Part shown: in pieces, positions 8,814-18,343 of the stretch
Position numbering within the stretch: the first letter of the stretch is position 1
How the letters are laid out: each line of letters opens with the position of its first letter
From: an uncultured Chthonomonas sp.
GTDB lineage: Bacteria; Armatimonadota; Chthonomonadetes; Chthonomonadales; CAJBBX01
Direction: 5' to 3'
Assembly: GCA_903951425.1 (NCBI GenBank)
Contig: CAJBBX010000056.1
Location: 1 to 64,000, forward strand
Length of the DNA stretch: 64,000 nt
The notes under the pieces: generated by a model
Database searches by the model: none
What the model saw: only the letters and a program-made list of their open reading frames with translations
What the model was told of the DNA's origin: nothing
Program-made: the position numbers and the translations under genes

Positions 8814-9367
8814 GTTCACTCGCCATTCTGGGCGCCTTCCTTTCGCTTGCAGTGCTGACCCTGTTTCCGGCCGTTATGGTGATCAGCACACGCAATATCC
8901 TCCATGCCGGGTTCTGGCTACTGCCAACGCTCATCGGTGTCGCCGGCCTCTACGCGATGCTGGATGCCCACTTCTTCGTGGTGGCGCAGGTGCTCATCTA
9001 CATCGGCGCCATCCTCGTGCTGATCCTCTTCGCCTTGATGCTGACGCGCGACGTGATGAACCCCAGAGCGCCGCAGCACAACGGGCTCCTGACGGCCGCC
9101 GTGCCCATCTGCGCTTCGCTGGCGGCCCTCTCCGCGGTCCTGCTTGCGCGGCACCCGTGGCCCGCCGGGCGCCCGCCCGAGGCCGCCGGCGCCCACGATC
9201 AGACCGTGGCGCTGGGTCGTGCGCTCATCGGCACCTACGCCCTGCCGTTCGAGGCTGCGTCGGTCCTGCTCCTGGCCGCGCTGGTAGGCGCCATCGTGCT
9301 GGCCAAGGCGCCGCAGACTGAACCGCCGTCGGCCGAGCGCACCGACTGCTCCGGAGGTGAGAAGTGA
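8810..9367 (+). CDS. nuoJ: NADH-quinone oxidoreductase subunit J
   Basis: 185 residues with five membrane helices. NuoJ lies in the membrane arm next to NuoA, NuoK and NuoH. The family stretch HFFVVAQVLIYIGAILVLIL in helices 2-3 is clear, followed by FALMLTRDVMNP. The ATG at 8810 overlaps the nuoI stop, and GGAGGGG in the preceding codons serves as ribosome-binding site. The C-terminus is longer and more polar than the fold needs. Confidence 0.94.
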   Translation: MSSLAILGAFLSLAVLTLFPAVMVISTRNILHAGFWLLPTLIGVAGLYAMLDAHFFVVAQVLIYIGAILVLILFALMLTRDVMNPRAPQHNGLLTAAVPICASLAALSAVLLARHPWPAGRPPEAAGAHDQTVALGRALIGTYALPFEAASVLLLAALVGAIVLAKAPQTEPPSAERTDCSGGEK

Positions 9368-9675
9368 CCGTCGGCCTTAGCCACTACCTCATCCTCAGCG
9401 CCGCGCTGTTCGGCCTGGGCGCGCTGGCTGCGATTACCCGGCGCAACGCCGTGGCCGTGCTCATGGGCGTGGAGCTGATGCTCAACGCCGCCAACCTCAA
9501 CTTCCTGGCGTTCTGGCGCTACCTGACGCCGCAAGGCATGGAGGCGCAGGTCTTCGTGATCATCGGATTCACCGTCGCCGCCGCGGAGGCCGCCCTCGGG
9601 CTGGCGGTGGTGTTGAGCTTGTATCGGGACTTCGGCACGCTGAACGTGGACGAAGCCTCGGGGCTGAAGGGGTAA
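9364..9675 (+). CDS. nuoK: NADH-quinone oxidoreductase subunit K
   Basis: 103 residues with three membrane helices, the usual size for this antiporter-related (MrpC-like) subunit. The diagnostic stretch VLMGVELMLNAANLNFLAFW contains the helix-2 glutamate used in proton transfer; a second acidic residue follows in FTVAAAEAALGLAVVL. It starts with GTG overlapping the nuoJ stop, with GGAGG six bases upstream. Confidence 0.96.
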   Translation: MTVGLSHYLILSAALFGLGALAAITRRNAVAVLMGVELMLNAANLNFLAFWRYLTPQGMEAQVFVIIGFTVAAAEAALGLAVVLSLYRDFGTLNVDEASGLKG

Positions 9676-9681
9676 CGCCGA

Positions 9682-11742
9682 ATGACCTCCGCCATCGGCC
9701 TCATACCCATCCTTCCCGTCGCGGCCGCCGCTGTCGCCGGCTTCCTGGCCATCATCAGGAAGGCCGAGAAGGCCGCGCCGCTCTTCACGCTGGCAGCCAC
9801 GCTTGCCGCCGGCGTGCTGGCCCTGATGAACATGCCGGGCGCCGGCATCGCGCCCCACGTAGCCGCTCCCTGGGTTAACCTGATCCCCACGGACGCAGCG
9901 CTGGCGGCGCCGCCGGGACCCACGCACGGCATGCCGCCGGGCCTGAGCGTCGTGGTGGGCGTTACGCTGGACCCGCTCTCGTGGATCATGGTGCTGGTGG
10001 TCTGCAGCGTCAGTGCGCTGGTTCAGATCTACTCCATCGGTTACATGGCCGCCGAGAAGGGCTACGCCCGCTACTACTGCTACCTGGCGCTCTTCACCGC
10101 CTCCATGCTGGGGCTCGTGACCGCCGACAACCTCTTCCAGCTCTACGTCGGCTGGGAGCTGGTGGGCGTCTGCTCTTACCTGCTCATCGGGTTCTGGTGG
10201 TTCAAGCCCTCAGCCGCCAACGCGGCCAAGAAGGCCTTCGTGGTGACGCGGTTCGGCGACGTGGGCTTCATGCTGGGCGTGCTGCTGCTCGTCTCGGTGG
10301 CGCAGTCCTTCAAGTTCACCGATGTCTTCGCCGCGTACCAGGCTGTGGCCGACGGGTCGCTGGCGGTGCACGGGCTCTTCAGCGCGCAGACCTTCCTCTG
10401 GCTAGCTCCGCTGCTGCTTCTCTGCGGAGCCATCGGCAAGTCGGCGCAGTTCCCCCTGCACGTTTGGCTGCCGGACGCCATGGAAGGCCCCACGCCGGTC
10501 AGCGCCCTGATCCACGCGGCGACCATGGTGGCGGCCGGCGTCTACATGGTAGCGCGGCTCATCCTTCTCTTCACCCTCCAGGCCGGTGGAGGCGCCGGCG
10601 CGGCGCTGGACGTGGTGATGATCCTGGGCGCCGTGACGGCCCTCATCGCCGCGACCATCGCGCTGGTGCAAGTCGACATCAAGAAGGTCATGGCCTACTC
10701 AACCATCAGCCAGCTCGGCTACATGATGGTCGGGCTCGGCGTGGGCGGCGCCACCGGGCAGGTGGCGGGGATGTTCCACCTCGTGACCCACGCCTGTTTC
10801 AAGGCCCTGCTCTTCCTGACAGCGGGTTCAGTGATCCACGCGCTGCACCACGCCAAGGACCCCAACGACATGCGCAGCATGGGCGGCCTCATGCGCCGGA
10901 TGCCGCACACGGCGATCACCTGCGGCATCGGCGTGCTGGCCCTGGCCGGTTTCCCGCTCCTCTCGGGCTTCTGGAGCAAGGATGCCATCCTGGCGGTGGC
11001 GCTGCAGCGCGCGGGCCTCTTCGGCCATGCCGCGGGAGCAGGTCCCCACGCGCATGTGGCGCTGGCTTGCGGCGTCGCCGGGCTCATCGCGGCGTTCCTC
11101 ACGGCCGTCTACTCGGCCCGCATGTGGCTGATGACCTTCTGGGGCAAGCCGCGCAGCGACGAGGCCGCCCACGCCCATGAATCGCCCGCCGTGATGACGC
11201 TGCCGCTCTGGGCGCTGGCGATCCCCTCCGTGGCGGCGGGCTTCCTGCTGGCCCACGGCGAGCGCTTCGCCACCTTCGTGCTGGGCGGGGAGCCCGGCCC
11301 CTCCCACGAGAACATGGCGCTCTCCATCGTCGCGTCAGCAATCGCATTGGCGGGCTTGGGCCTGGGCGCCCTGCTCTACGCGCGCTGCCCGGCGGTGGAC
11401 CCGGTGACGCGCCTGCCGCGGCCGGTCTACGCGCTCTTCTCGAACCTCTGGTACGTCGACGCATTCTGGAGCGCCGGCGTGGCGCGGGGCTCCCTGGCCT
11501 TCGGACGGGCAGTGGCGTGGTTCGACCGCAGCGTGATCGACGCTTCCATGCACGGCATCGCCTGGCTCGTGGAGCAGGCAGCCCTGGGCATGCGGCGCTC
11601 GGTCTCCGGCCAAACGCAGACCTACGCCGCCGTGCTGGTGGCGGGAACCGTTGCCGTCGTACTGCTGATGACCCTCTACGAACAGGTTGTGGGCAGCCCC
11701 GGACCGGCCGCGGCGGCCGCAGGATGGATGGTGCGCCGATGA
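9682..11742 (+). CDS. nuoL: NADH-quinone oxidoreductase subunit L (proton-pumping, Mrp antiporter-like)
   Basis: 686 residues, typical for NuoL, with about 15-16 membrane helices and the C-terminal lateral helix region. Key segments: DNLFQLYVGWELVGVCSYLL with the helix-5 glutamate, then KSAQFPLHVWLPDAMEGPTP and VSALIHAATMVAAGVYM with pump-channel Lys and His residues, and the second lysine in VDIKKVMAYSTISQLGYMM. It is the distal pump module of complex I. The gene begins six bases after nuoK with GAAGGGG upstream, and overlaps nuoM (ATGA). Confidence 0.97.
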   Translation: MTSAIGLIPILPVAAAAVAGFLAIIRKAEKAAPLFTLAATLAAGVLALMNMPGAGIAPHVAAPWVNLIPTDAALAAPPGPTHGMPPGLSVVVGVTLDPLSWIMVLVVCSVSALVQIYSIGYMAAEKGYARYYCYLALFTASMLGLVTADNLFQLYVGWELVGVCSYLLIGFWWFKPSAANAAKKAFVVTRFGDVGFMLGVLLLVSVAQSFKFTDVFAAYQAVADGSLAVHGLFSAQTFLWLAPLLLLCGAIGKSAQFPLHVWLPDAMEGPTPVSALIHAATMVAAGVYMVARLILLFTLQAGGGAGAALDVVMILGAVTALIAATIALVQVDIKKVMAYSTISQLGYMMVGLGVGGATGQVAGMFHLVTHACFKALLFLTAGSVIHALHHAKDPNDMRSMGGLMRRMPHTAITCGIGVLALAGFPLLSGFWSKDAILAVALQRAGLFGHAAGAGPHAHVALACGVAGLIAAFLTAVYSARMWLMTFWGKPRSDEAAHAHESPAVMTLPLWALAIPSVAAGFLLAHGERFATFVLGGEPGPSHENMALSIVASAIALAGLGLGALLYARCPAVDPVTRLPRPVYALFSNLWYVDAFWSAGVARGSLAFGRAVAWFDRSVIDASMHGIAWLVEQAALGMRRSVSGQTQTYAAVLVAGTVAVVLLMTLYEQVVGSPGPAAAAAGWMVRR

Positions 11743-13250
11743 CCGCCTGGATGCTGACCTTCATCGTTCTGGCGCCGCTGACGGCGTCCATCGTGCTGCT
11801 GATGCTCCCCGCCGCCCGCGGCCTGGCGATCCGGCTCGTGGCGCTGGCGGGCGGGGCCGCCACGCTGCCGCCGTCGATCTGGCTGGCGCTGAACTACGAC
11901 CGCAAGGCCGGCGGCTTCCAGTTTGAGCAGACCGTCTCCTGGGTCCCCTCGCTGGGCATCACCTACCATGTCGCCGTGGACGGCCTGAGCATCGTCATGC
12001 TGCTCCTCACGGCGCTCATCATCACCGGCGGCGTCTTCGCCTCGTGGACCCAGAAGAACCGCACCAAGGAGTTCCTCTCGCTGCTCCTGCTGCTGGTGAG
12101 CGGCGTGTTCGGCGTCTTCGTCTCCCGCGACCTCTTCTTCTTGTTCCTGTTCTACGAAATCGCCGTGCTGCCCATGTACCTGCTCATCGGCGTCTGGGGA
12201 ACCACCACCAAGCTGCGCACCAAGGAAGACTCCGCCATGAAGCTGACCCTGATGCTCATGGGCGGCAGCGCGCTGATTCTTGTGGCCATCCTGGCTCTCT
12301 ACTTCTCCATGGACCAGCGCACCTTCGACATGGGCCTGCTGGCGCAGCATTCGTTCAGCCCCGAGATGCAGCGTTGGGTCTTCCTGCTGGTCTACCTCGG
12401 CTTCGGTGTGCTGGCGGGCATCTTCCCGTTCCACACCTGGTCGCCGGACGGCCACGCCTCGGCTCCCACGGCGGTCTCCATGCTTCACGCCGGAGTGCTG
12501 ATGAAGCTGGGAGCCTACGGCGTCCTCCGCGTGGGTGTGGCGTTGCTGCCGCAGGGCGCGCATGACTGGAGCTTCCTGATGGGGGTCATCGCCACCATCA
12601 ACATCCTCTACGGCGCCTGCTCGGCCATGGGCCAGACCGACCTCAAGTATGTCATCGCCTACTCCAGCGTGTCGCACATGGGCGTCGTCATGCTGGGCCT
12701 GGCGTCGCTGAACCCCATCGGCGTCAACGGCTCCGTCATGCAGATGTTCTCCCACGGCATCATGACTGGCCTCTTCTTCGCGCTGGTCGGCCTCATCTAC
12801 GAGCGCGCCCACAGCCGCGACATCACCCGCATGGGCGGCTTCGCGCGGAAGATGCCCGGCGTGGCTGTGCTGATGAGCATCGGCGGCATGGCCTCCTTCG
12901 GCCTGCCGGCCACAAGCGGCTTCATCGCCGAGTTCCTCTGCTTCTACGGTATGTGGCTGCGGTACCCGATCCTGGCGCTCCTCTCGGTCATCGGCATCGT
13001 GATCACGGCGGTCTATGTGCTTCGGGTGGTGCAGAAGATCTTCCTCGGCGCCCCGAACGAGGAGGGCTACCCCGACCTGCGCGACGCCCGGACCACCGAG
13101 TGGGTGGCCACCGTGGCGCTGGCGGCGTTGCTCATCGTGGTGGGCGTCTTCCCGCGTCCGTTGGTGCGCCTGGTTGATCTGGGCCTGCGGCAGACGCCGG
13201 GCGTAACCTACGCGCGCGGCGCCGGGGCGGTACTCCCGGGAGGACCGTAG
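11739..13250 (+). CDS. nuoM: NADH-quinone oxidoreductase subunit M (proton-pumping)
   Basis: 503 residues, about 14 membrane helices. Antiporter-like proton-channel residues are seen in LFFLFLFYEIAVLPMYLLIG (helix-5 glutamate), GIFPFHTWSPDGHASAPTAV and SMLHAGVLMKLGAYGVLRVG, and in QTDLKYVIAYSSVSHMGVVM. The ATG at 11739 overlaps the nuoL stop; an in-frame ATG 15 bases upstream is possible. Instead of nuoN the next gene is a glycoside hydrolase starting one base after this stop codon, which is abnormal for a nuo operon. Confidence 0.97.
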   Translation: MTAWMLTFIVLAPLTASIVLLMLPAARGLAIRLVALAGGAATLPPSIWLALNYDRKAGGFQFEQTVSWVPSLGITYHVAVDGLSIVMLLLTALIITGGVFASWTQKNRTKEFLSLLLLLVSGVFGVFVSRDLFFLFLFYEIAVLPMYLLIGVWGTTTKLRTKEDSAMKLTLMLMGGSALILVAILALYFSMDQRTFDMGLLAQHSFSPEMQRWVFLLVYLGFGVLAGIFPFHTWSPDGHASAPTAVSMLHAGVLMKLGAYGVLRVGVALLPQGAHDWSFLMGVIATINILYGACSAMGQTDLKYVIAYSSVSHMGVVMLGLASLNPIGVNGSVMQMFSHGIMTGLFFALVGLIYERAHSRDITRMGGFARKMPGVAVLMSIGGMASFGLPATSGFIAEFLCFYGMWLRYPILALLSVIGIVITAVYVLRVVQKIFLGAPNEEGYPDLRDARTTEWVATVALAALLIVVGVFPRPLVRLVDLGLRQTPGVTYARGAGAVLPGGP

Positions 13251-13251
13251 C

Positions 13252-15750
13252 GTGGGTCACAAGGAGCTGAACCGCGGCGCGGCCTCGGCATTGCGAGCGG
13301 CCTGTGCGCTGGCCGCCGCAGGGGGCATGGCCGTGGCACAGACAAGGACCGGCGCCGACTGGCAGCGCGAGTTCCTTACCTTCCCATACGACGGCCCGCC
13401 CGCATCCGGCAAGGCCGCGCTACTGCTGGTACGGCAGGACTTCGAGCAGCTGCAGCGCAATCGCTCCATCCTGAAGACCCCGCTCCGCATCGGGTCGCGG
13501 GCCTTCCAGCACGGCATGGGCACCCACGCGCACAGCTGCCTCCGCCTCACGTCGCCCAAGCCCATGGCGCGCCTCGAAGCCTGGGTTGGCGTCGACCGCA
13601 ACGAGCGCACCGAGGGCGGCCAGGGCTCCGTCGTATTCGCGGTGCGGACCGACGCCTCCGAGCTATGGCGCTCGCCCCTGTTGCGGGGCGGCATGGAGCC
13701 GGTGCGCGCCGAAGTCGCGCTCGACGGCGTCCGGCAAGTGGACCTGATCGCCGAGGACGGCGGCGACGGCCCCTCGTGCGACCATGCCGACTGGGCAGAC
13801 GCTACCGTGACCTTCGCCGACGGCGCCTCAGCCCGCCTGGACGCGCTGGAGCAGGGCATCGCGCACATCGGCGCCCGATACCCCTTCTCCTTCACCTACG
13901 GCGGGCGGCCGTCGGACGAGCTGCTGCCGGGTTGGGCGACCTCGAGGCAGACGCGCAAGTTGCCCGGCGGCGCCGGCGAGACAGTTACCCGTTGGACCGA
14001 CCCGCAGTCGGGCCTCGTGGTGCGGCTGACCACCGTGGCCCACGCTTCGGCGCCTGCGGTCGATTGGCTGCTGGACTTCGCCAACGAAGGCATCGCCGAC
14101 ACGGGGTTGATCGAAAACGTACGGAGCGCGGACATCGTCCTGCGCGGCTCCGCTGACGGAGCGGGCTACAGGGTCCTGCGCACCGCGGGCGGAACGCCGA
14201 CGCCTGCTCAGTTCGAGGAGAAGTGGCTGCCGCTGGGCGGGCCCGATCGCGTCGACCTCGGCGCCGGAGCGGGCCGCTCCTCGACCCAGGACTTCCCCTT
14301 CTTCATCGTCGAGGGCTCCGCGGGCACGTCGGTGGTCGCTGTTGGCTGGTCAGGCAACTGGTCGGCCCGGTTGGAGGCCACCGACCGCCGCCAGGCTCGG
14401 CTGACCGCCGGGCTGGAGCGTTCGCGCTTCGTCCTGCACCCCGGCGAGGCCGTCCGCGGCCCCCGCATGCTGGTCCTGAACTGGCCCGGCGGCGCACTGG
14501 AGGCCTGCGCGCAGTTCCGTCAGCTGCTCCACCGAAGCTACTGCGCTCCGCGCGAAGGCAAGGAGCTATTGCCGATCCTCTTCAGCAACACCTGCTTCAC
14601 GCGCGGCGGCGGCTGGCTGAACGAATGCACGGCGGAGAACCAGATCTCGCTCATCAAGGCCTACGCGCCGCTGGGCCTGGAGGCGGTCATCACCGACGCC
14701 GGGTGGTTTGAGGGAGGCTGGCCCGCCGGCGCCGGTAACTGGACGCCGCGCAAGGACGCCTACCCCGACGGTATGGCTCCTGTGGCAGCCGCCGCGAAGA
14801 AGCAGGGCATGGTGTACGGCCTCTGGTACGAGCCCGAGCGCGTGGTGGCCGGCACGTGGCTCCACAAGAACAAGCCCGAGTGGCTCCTGGCCAGCCAGGA
14901 CGCCCCAGAGGGCACCTACCTGCTCAACTTCGGCCTGCCCGAGGTGCGCGACTACTTCGTCGGCATCGTCAAGGGCTTCATGGACCTGCCCGGCTTCTCG
15001 GTCTACCGGCAGGACTTCAACATGGACCCGCTGCCCTACTGGCGCCACAACGACGCGCCGGACCGGGTCGGCATTACCGAGATGAAGTACGTCGAAGGCA
15101 TCTATGCCTATTGGGATCGCCTGGGCCAGGCGTGGCCGGGCTCCATCCGCGAGGAGTGCGCCAGCGGCGGTCACCGGATGGACCTGGAGACGTTGAGGCG
15201 CTTCCACATCCACCAGAAGACCGACTTCTGGTTCAACAACGAGGTGGACCAGGCCAGCCTGCTCGCCGTGAGCCGCTACCTGCCGACGCATACCGTCGTG
15301 GCGCCCATCGACAGGCTGGATGAGTACACCTTCTGGTCGGTGGCGCCCTCGTCGCTCTGCATCGGGTGGATCGCCGACGGCAAGGGCTTCCCGACGAAGA
15401 AGGCCGGCGCCCTGCTGAAGAAGTACCTGGCCCTGCGCAAGCTAATGGTGGGCGCCTACTACCCGCTGACGGCCTACTCGCGGAGCCATGCCGACTGGCT
15501 GGGGCACCAGTTCCATCGGCCCGACCTCAACGAAGGCCTGGTGATGGCCTATCGCCGGGCGGAGAGCCCCTACCGGTCCATCGACACTGGACTGGTGGGC
15601 CTCGACCCCAAGGCGACCTACAAGCTGACTGACGTGCGCACCGGCGCCTCCTCGAAGGCCCTGGGCGCGGAGCTGGCCGCACATCTGGTGATCACGCTGC
15701 CCGAGAAGCGCAGCGCGGCCGTGCTGACCTATCGGAAGGTGAACCGGTGA
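13252..15750 (+). CDS. GH36-type alpha-galactosidase-like glycoside hydrolase with NPCBM domain, inserted in the nuo operon
   Basis: 832 residues. A short hydrophobic N-terminus could be a signal peptide. Residues about 40-200 form an NPCBM-like carbohydrate-binding domain (SRAFQHGMGTHAHSCLRL, then a run ending in DWADATVTF). A beta-sandwich follows, then the GH36/melibiase barrel. The expected catalytic residues are present: nucleophile Asp588 in YRQDFNMDP and acid/base Asp644 in ECASGGHRMD; NTCFTRGGGW and GLWYEPERV also fit the family. It should release alpha-linked galactose or a related sugar. The GTG start is one base after the nuoM stop and the 3' end overlaps the nuoN start, so it is built into the operon. 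An alpha-N-acetylgalactosaminidase role is possible. Confidence 0.88.
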   Translation: MGHKELNRGAASALRAACALAAAGGMAVAQTRTGADWQREFLTFPYDGPPASGKAALLLVRQDFEQLQRNRSILKTPLRIGSRAFQHGMGTHAHSCLRLTSPKPMARLEAWVGVDRNERTEGGQGSVVFAVRTDASELWRSPLLRGGMEPVRAEVALDGVRQVDLIAEDGGDGPSCDHADWADATVTFADGASARLDALEQGIAHIGARYPFSFTYGGRPSDELLPGWATSRQTRKLPGGAGETVTRWTDPQSGLVVRLTTVAHASAPAVDWLLDFANEGIADTGLIENVRSADIVLRGSADGAGYRVLRTAGGTPTPAQFEEKWLPLGGPDRVDLGAGAGRSSTQDFPFFIVEGSAGTSVVAVGWSGNWSARLEATDRRQARLTAGLERSRFVLHPGEAVRGPRMLVLNWPGGALEACAQFRQLLHRSYCAPREGKELLPILFSNTCFTRGGGWLNECTAENQISLIKAYAPLGLEAVITDAGWFEGGWPAGAGNWTPRKDAYPDGMAPVAAAAKKQGMVYGLWYEPERVVAGTWLHKNKPEWLLASQDAPEGTYLLNFGLPEVRDYFVGIVKGFMDLPGFSVYRQDFNMDPLPYWRHNDAPDRVGITEMKYVEGIYAYWDRLGQAWPGSIREECASGGHRMDLETLRRFHIHQKTDFWFNNEVDQASLLAVSRYLPTHTVVAPIDRLDEYTFWSVAPSSLCIGWIADGKGFPTKKAGALLKKYLALRKLMVGAYYPLTAYSRSHADWLGHQFHRPDLNEGLVMAYRRAESPYRSIDTGLVGLDPKATYKLTDVRTGASSKALGAELAAHLVITLPEKRSAAVLTYRKVNR

Positions 15751-17228
15751 TCGATCTGCGCCCGCTCATACCGCACTGCCTCATCGTTGGCCTGGGGATA
15801 CTGGTCGTGCTGCTGGACGCCCTGCGCGTCCGGCGGAACGCCTGCTGCCTCGGGTTCGTCACGGCCATCGGCGCCGTGGCCGCCATCGCGCTGGACTGGA
15901 TGGGTCCGGACGCGCGGCTCTGGGCCGGCCAGGTCGTGGCGGACCCCTACTCCCGTGCCTTCGACACCATCTTCCTGGCCGTGCTGGCCGTGGTGGCGCT
16001 GGCATCGGCCTCCGATGAGCCGCACATCGCGTTTGCCGGCGAGTACTACGCCCTGCTCTGCTTCGCCACCGTGGGCCTCATGTTCACGGCGTCGGCGGGC
16101 AGCCTGCTGATCCTCTACGTGGGCATTGAGCTCTCCACGATCTGCCTCATGGCCCTGGTGGGCTTCGCCAAGCGCGACAGGCGATCGTCCGAAGCGGCCG
16201 TCAAGTTCTTCGTGCTGGGAGCCGTGGGCTCGGCGCTCATGCTCTACGGCTGCAGCATCGTCTTCGGCCTGGCCGGCGGCACCGAGTACGGCAAAGTACT
16301 CAGCGTGCTCTCCGGCGTCGGAGGCTTCCCGATGGTCCTTTGGCTGGGCTTCGGATGCGTCGTGGCGGGCCTGGGATTCAAGATCGCGGCGGTGCCGTTC
16401 CACATGTGGGCTCCCGACGTCTACCAGGGCGCCCCGACGACCATCACTGCCTTCATGTCCACGGCCTCCAAGGTGGGCGGGTTCGCCGCCCTGCTGCGCT
16501 TCCTCCTCGTTGCGCTGGGCGCCGCGCCGGACCGCTGGGCGCCGGTGGTCGTGGCGCTCTCCGCGGGCTCCATCGTGCTGGGCAACCTCCTGGCGGTGGC
16601 GCAGACCAATCTCAAGCGCATGCTGGCCTACTCCGGCATCACGCAGGCGGGCTACCTTCTCGTGGCGGTGGCCGGGGCCTCGGCGGCCGATTCGGGTCTG
16701 GCCGTGGGCGCCGTGGTGATGTACGGCATGCTGTACGGCTTCATGAACGTGGGCGCCTTCCTGGTGGCCCAGGTGATCGAGGACCATACCGGCTCCGGCG
16801 AGATCACCGCCCTCAAGGGGCTGCACAGGCGGCAGCCGCTCCTGGCCCTGGCCATGCTCCTCTTCCTCTTCTCGCTGGGAGGCATCCCGCCGCTGGCCGG
16901 CTTCGTGGGCAAGCTCTACCTCTTTGCGGCAGGCTGGGAGGGTGGCCGTTTCGCGCTGGTGGGCCTAGGCGCCGTCGCCAGCGTCATCGCGCTCTACTAC
17001 TATCTCATGGTCGCCCTGCAGGTCTACATCAAGGACCCGGACGACGACACGCGCATCCCCGTGTCGCGGCAGGTGAGCCTGGCTGTGGCGATCTGCGTGG
17101 TGGCGACGCTGGCCATCGGCATCTACCCGAAGCCGCTGGTGCAGTTGGGCGACCGCGCGGCGGCCGCGTTGCACGCCTACGCGGCTCCCCGGCCCCTGTC
17201 CGCGGTCCCGAGCGCCCAGAAGCCGTGA
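15747..17228 (+). CDS. nuoN: NADH-quinone oxidoreductase subunit N (proton-pumping)
   Basis: 493 residues with about 14 membrane helices, the third antiporter-like pump of complex I. Family stretches are LLILYVGIELSTICLMALVG with the helix-5 glutamate, then AAVPFHMWAPDVYQGAPTTI and AFMSTASKVGGFAALLRFLL with the buried lysine, and QTNLKRMLAYSGITQAGYLL. The GTG start overlaps the stop of the inserted GH36 gene, so nuoN translation is likely coupled to it. Another non-nuo gene overlaps its stop in turn. Confidence 0.97.
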   Translation: MIDLRPLIPHCLIVGLGILVVLLDALRVRRNACCLGFVTAIGAVAAIALDWMGPDARLWAGQVVADPYSRAFDTIFLAVLAVVALASASDEPHIAFAGEYYALLCFATVGLMFTASAGSLLILYVGIELSTICLMALVGFAKRDRRSSEAAVKFFVLGAVGSALMLYGCSIVFGLAGGTEYGKVLSVLSGVGGFPMVLWLGFGCVVAGLGFKIAAVPFHMWAPDVYQGAPTTITAFMSTASKVGGFAALLRFLLVALGAAPDRWAPVVVALSAGSIVLGNLLAVAQTNLKRMLAYSGITQAGYLLVAVAGASAADSGLAVGAVVMYGMLYGFMNVGAFLVAQVIEDHTGSGEITALKGLHRRQPLLALAMLLFLFSLGGIPPLAGFVGKLYLFAAGWEGGRFALVGLGAVASVIALYYYLMVALQVYIKDPDDDTRIPVSRQVSLAVAICVVATLAIGIYPKPLVQLGDRAAAALHAYAAPRPLSAVPSAQKP

Positions 17229-18343
17229 TCCGCACCGGCGCGGTCGCCCGCCTGGCGGCGGTGGCGGCGACCGCGCTCATGTCGTGCCGAACCGTTGCTG
17301 CACCCGGCCGGCCGGCCGATCGCGTCTGGGTCGGGCCCATGCCCTTCGTGTCCGATCGCACGTTCCGGTCGGACTACCTGCCTATGCTGTTGGATGAGCG
17401 CCTCTGGCCCACGGTGCTGAAGCGCACGCAGGTCCTGAAGTCCTACCTCATGGTCCTGCCCTCGGACCCGGTTCCCGGCAAGCGCGCGCCGGAGGCGTCC
17501 GACGAGCAACTGCGTGCCCTGGCCCGCTTCGTGCGGCGGCATCGGCTGAAGGTGGCCGTCGAGGTGGGCGGCATCCGTATGGCGGCGGATACGCCGTGCG
17601 ACCAGGCGGGCGAGACCACCGCCCAGGGCGAACTGCGCCACCTGCGGAGGTGGCTCAAGGCCGGCGGCAGAATCGACTACCTCACCACCGACCATGCCGT
17701 CATGATGACGGTCGGCGCCCCCTACGTGAACCCAAAGTCCTTCGCGCACAGGGGCATGACCGTGTCCGACGCCATCGGCGAGTTGGCCGACTACTTCTCC
17801 ATTATGCACCGGGCCATCCCCGGCGCCCGGCTGGGCATCATCGAGTCGCTGGGCTTCTTCACGGTGGATGCGGGGAGCCGGACCTACCTGCGCACGGTCC
17901 CAGCGCTACCTGTCTGGCGCTTCGACGAGTTCATCGCTGAGGTGGTGGAGGCGATGCATCGGCGCGGGCTCCGGCTGGACCACTTCCATGTGGACTTCGG
18001 ATGGGAGGGCGCCCGGCACGACGGGCTGGGCAAGCCGGACTGCGGACGCATCCTGGCCGTAGAGGCCGCGCTTCGGCGGCACGGCGTGCGGCCGGGTGTG
18101 ATCATCAACGCCTTCCATGACGGCATGGCGGCCAACCCCGACCCGGCCGAGGCGTCGCGGCAAGCCGTGGCGAACACGCTCCGTTTCACGGATGCGTACC
18201 TGGCTACTGGCGGAGCCGCCGACCACCTGGTGGTGCAGACGTGGCAGCCGTACCCGGACCGCACAGGCCCCGAGACCGACCCCAACACCGTGCTGGGCCT
18301 GGCAGAGGCGGTCCTCGATCGCCTGCCCCTCGATCGACGGTAG
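17225..18343 (+). CDS. secreted protein of unknown function, TIM-barrel-like, last gene of the nuo unit
   Basis: 372 residues from a GTG that overlaps the nuoN stop codon. The N-terminus (AVARLAAVAATALMSC) looks like a signal peptide, possibly a lipoprotein type. I do not recognise the family. The body alternates hydrophobic strands and helices as in a TIM barrel (KVAVEVGGIRM, IDYLTTDHAVMM, ARLGIIESLGF, LDHFHVDFGWEG, RPGVIINAFHDG). Acidic and His residues at strand ends could form a hydrolase site, so a glycosidase-like function is a guess from fold and from the GH36 neighbour. Its stop codon is inside the left copy of a 19-bp repeat. Confidence 0.7.
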   Translation: MIRTGAVARLAAVAATALMSCRTVAAPGRPADRVWVGPMPFVSDRTFRSDYLPMLLDERLWPTVLKRTQVLKSYLMVLPSDPVPGKRAPEASDEQLRALARFVRRHRLKVAVEVGGIRMAADTPCDQAGETTAQGELRHLRRWLKAGGRIDYLTTDHAVMMTVGAPYVNPKSFAHRGMTVSDAIGELADYFSIMHRAIPGARLGIIESLGFFTVDAGSRTYLRTVPALPVWRFDEFIAEVVEAMHRRGLRLDHFHVDFGWEGARHDGLGKPDCGRILAVEAALRRHGVRPGVIINAFHDGMAANPDPAEASRQAVANTLRFTDAYLATGGAADHLVVQTWQPYPDRTGPETDPNTVLGLAEAVLDRLPLDRR

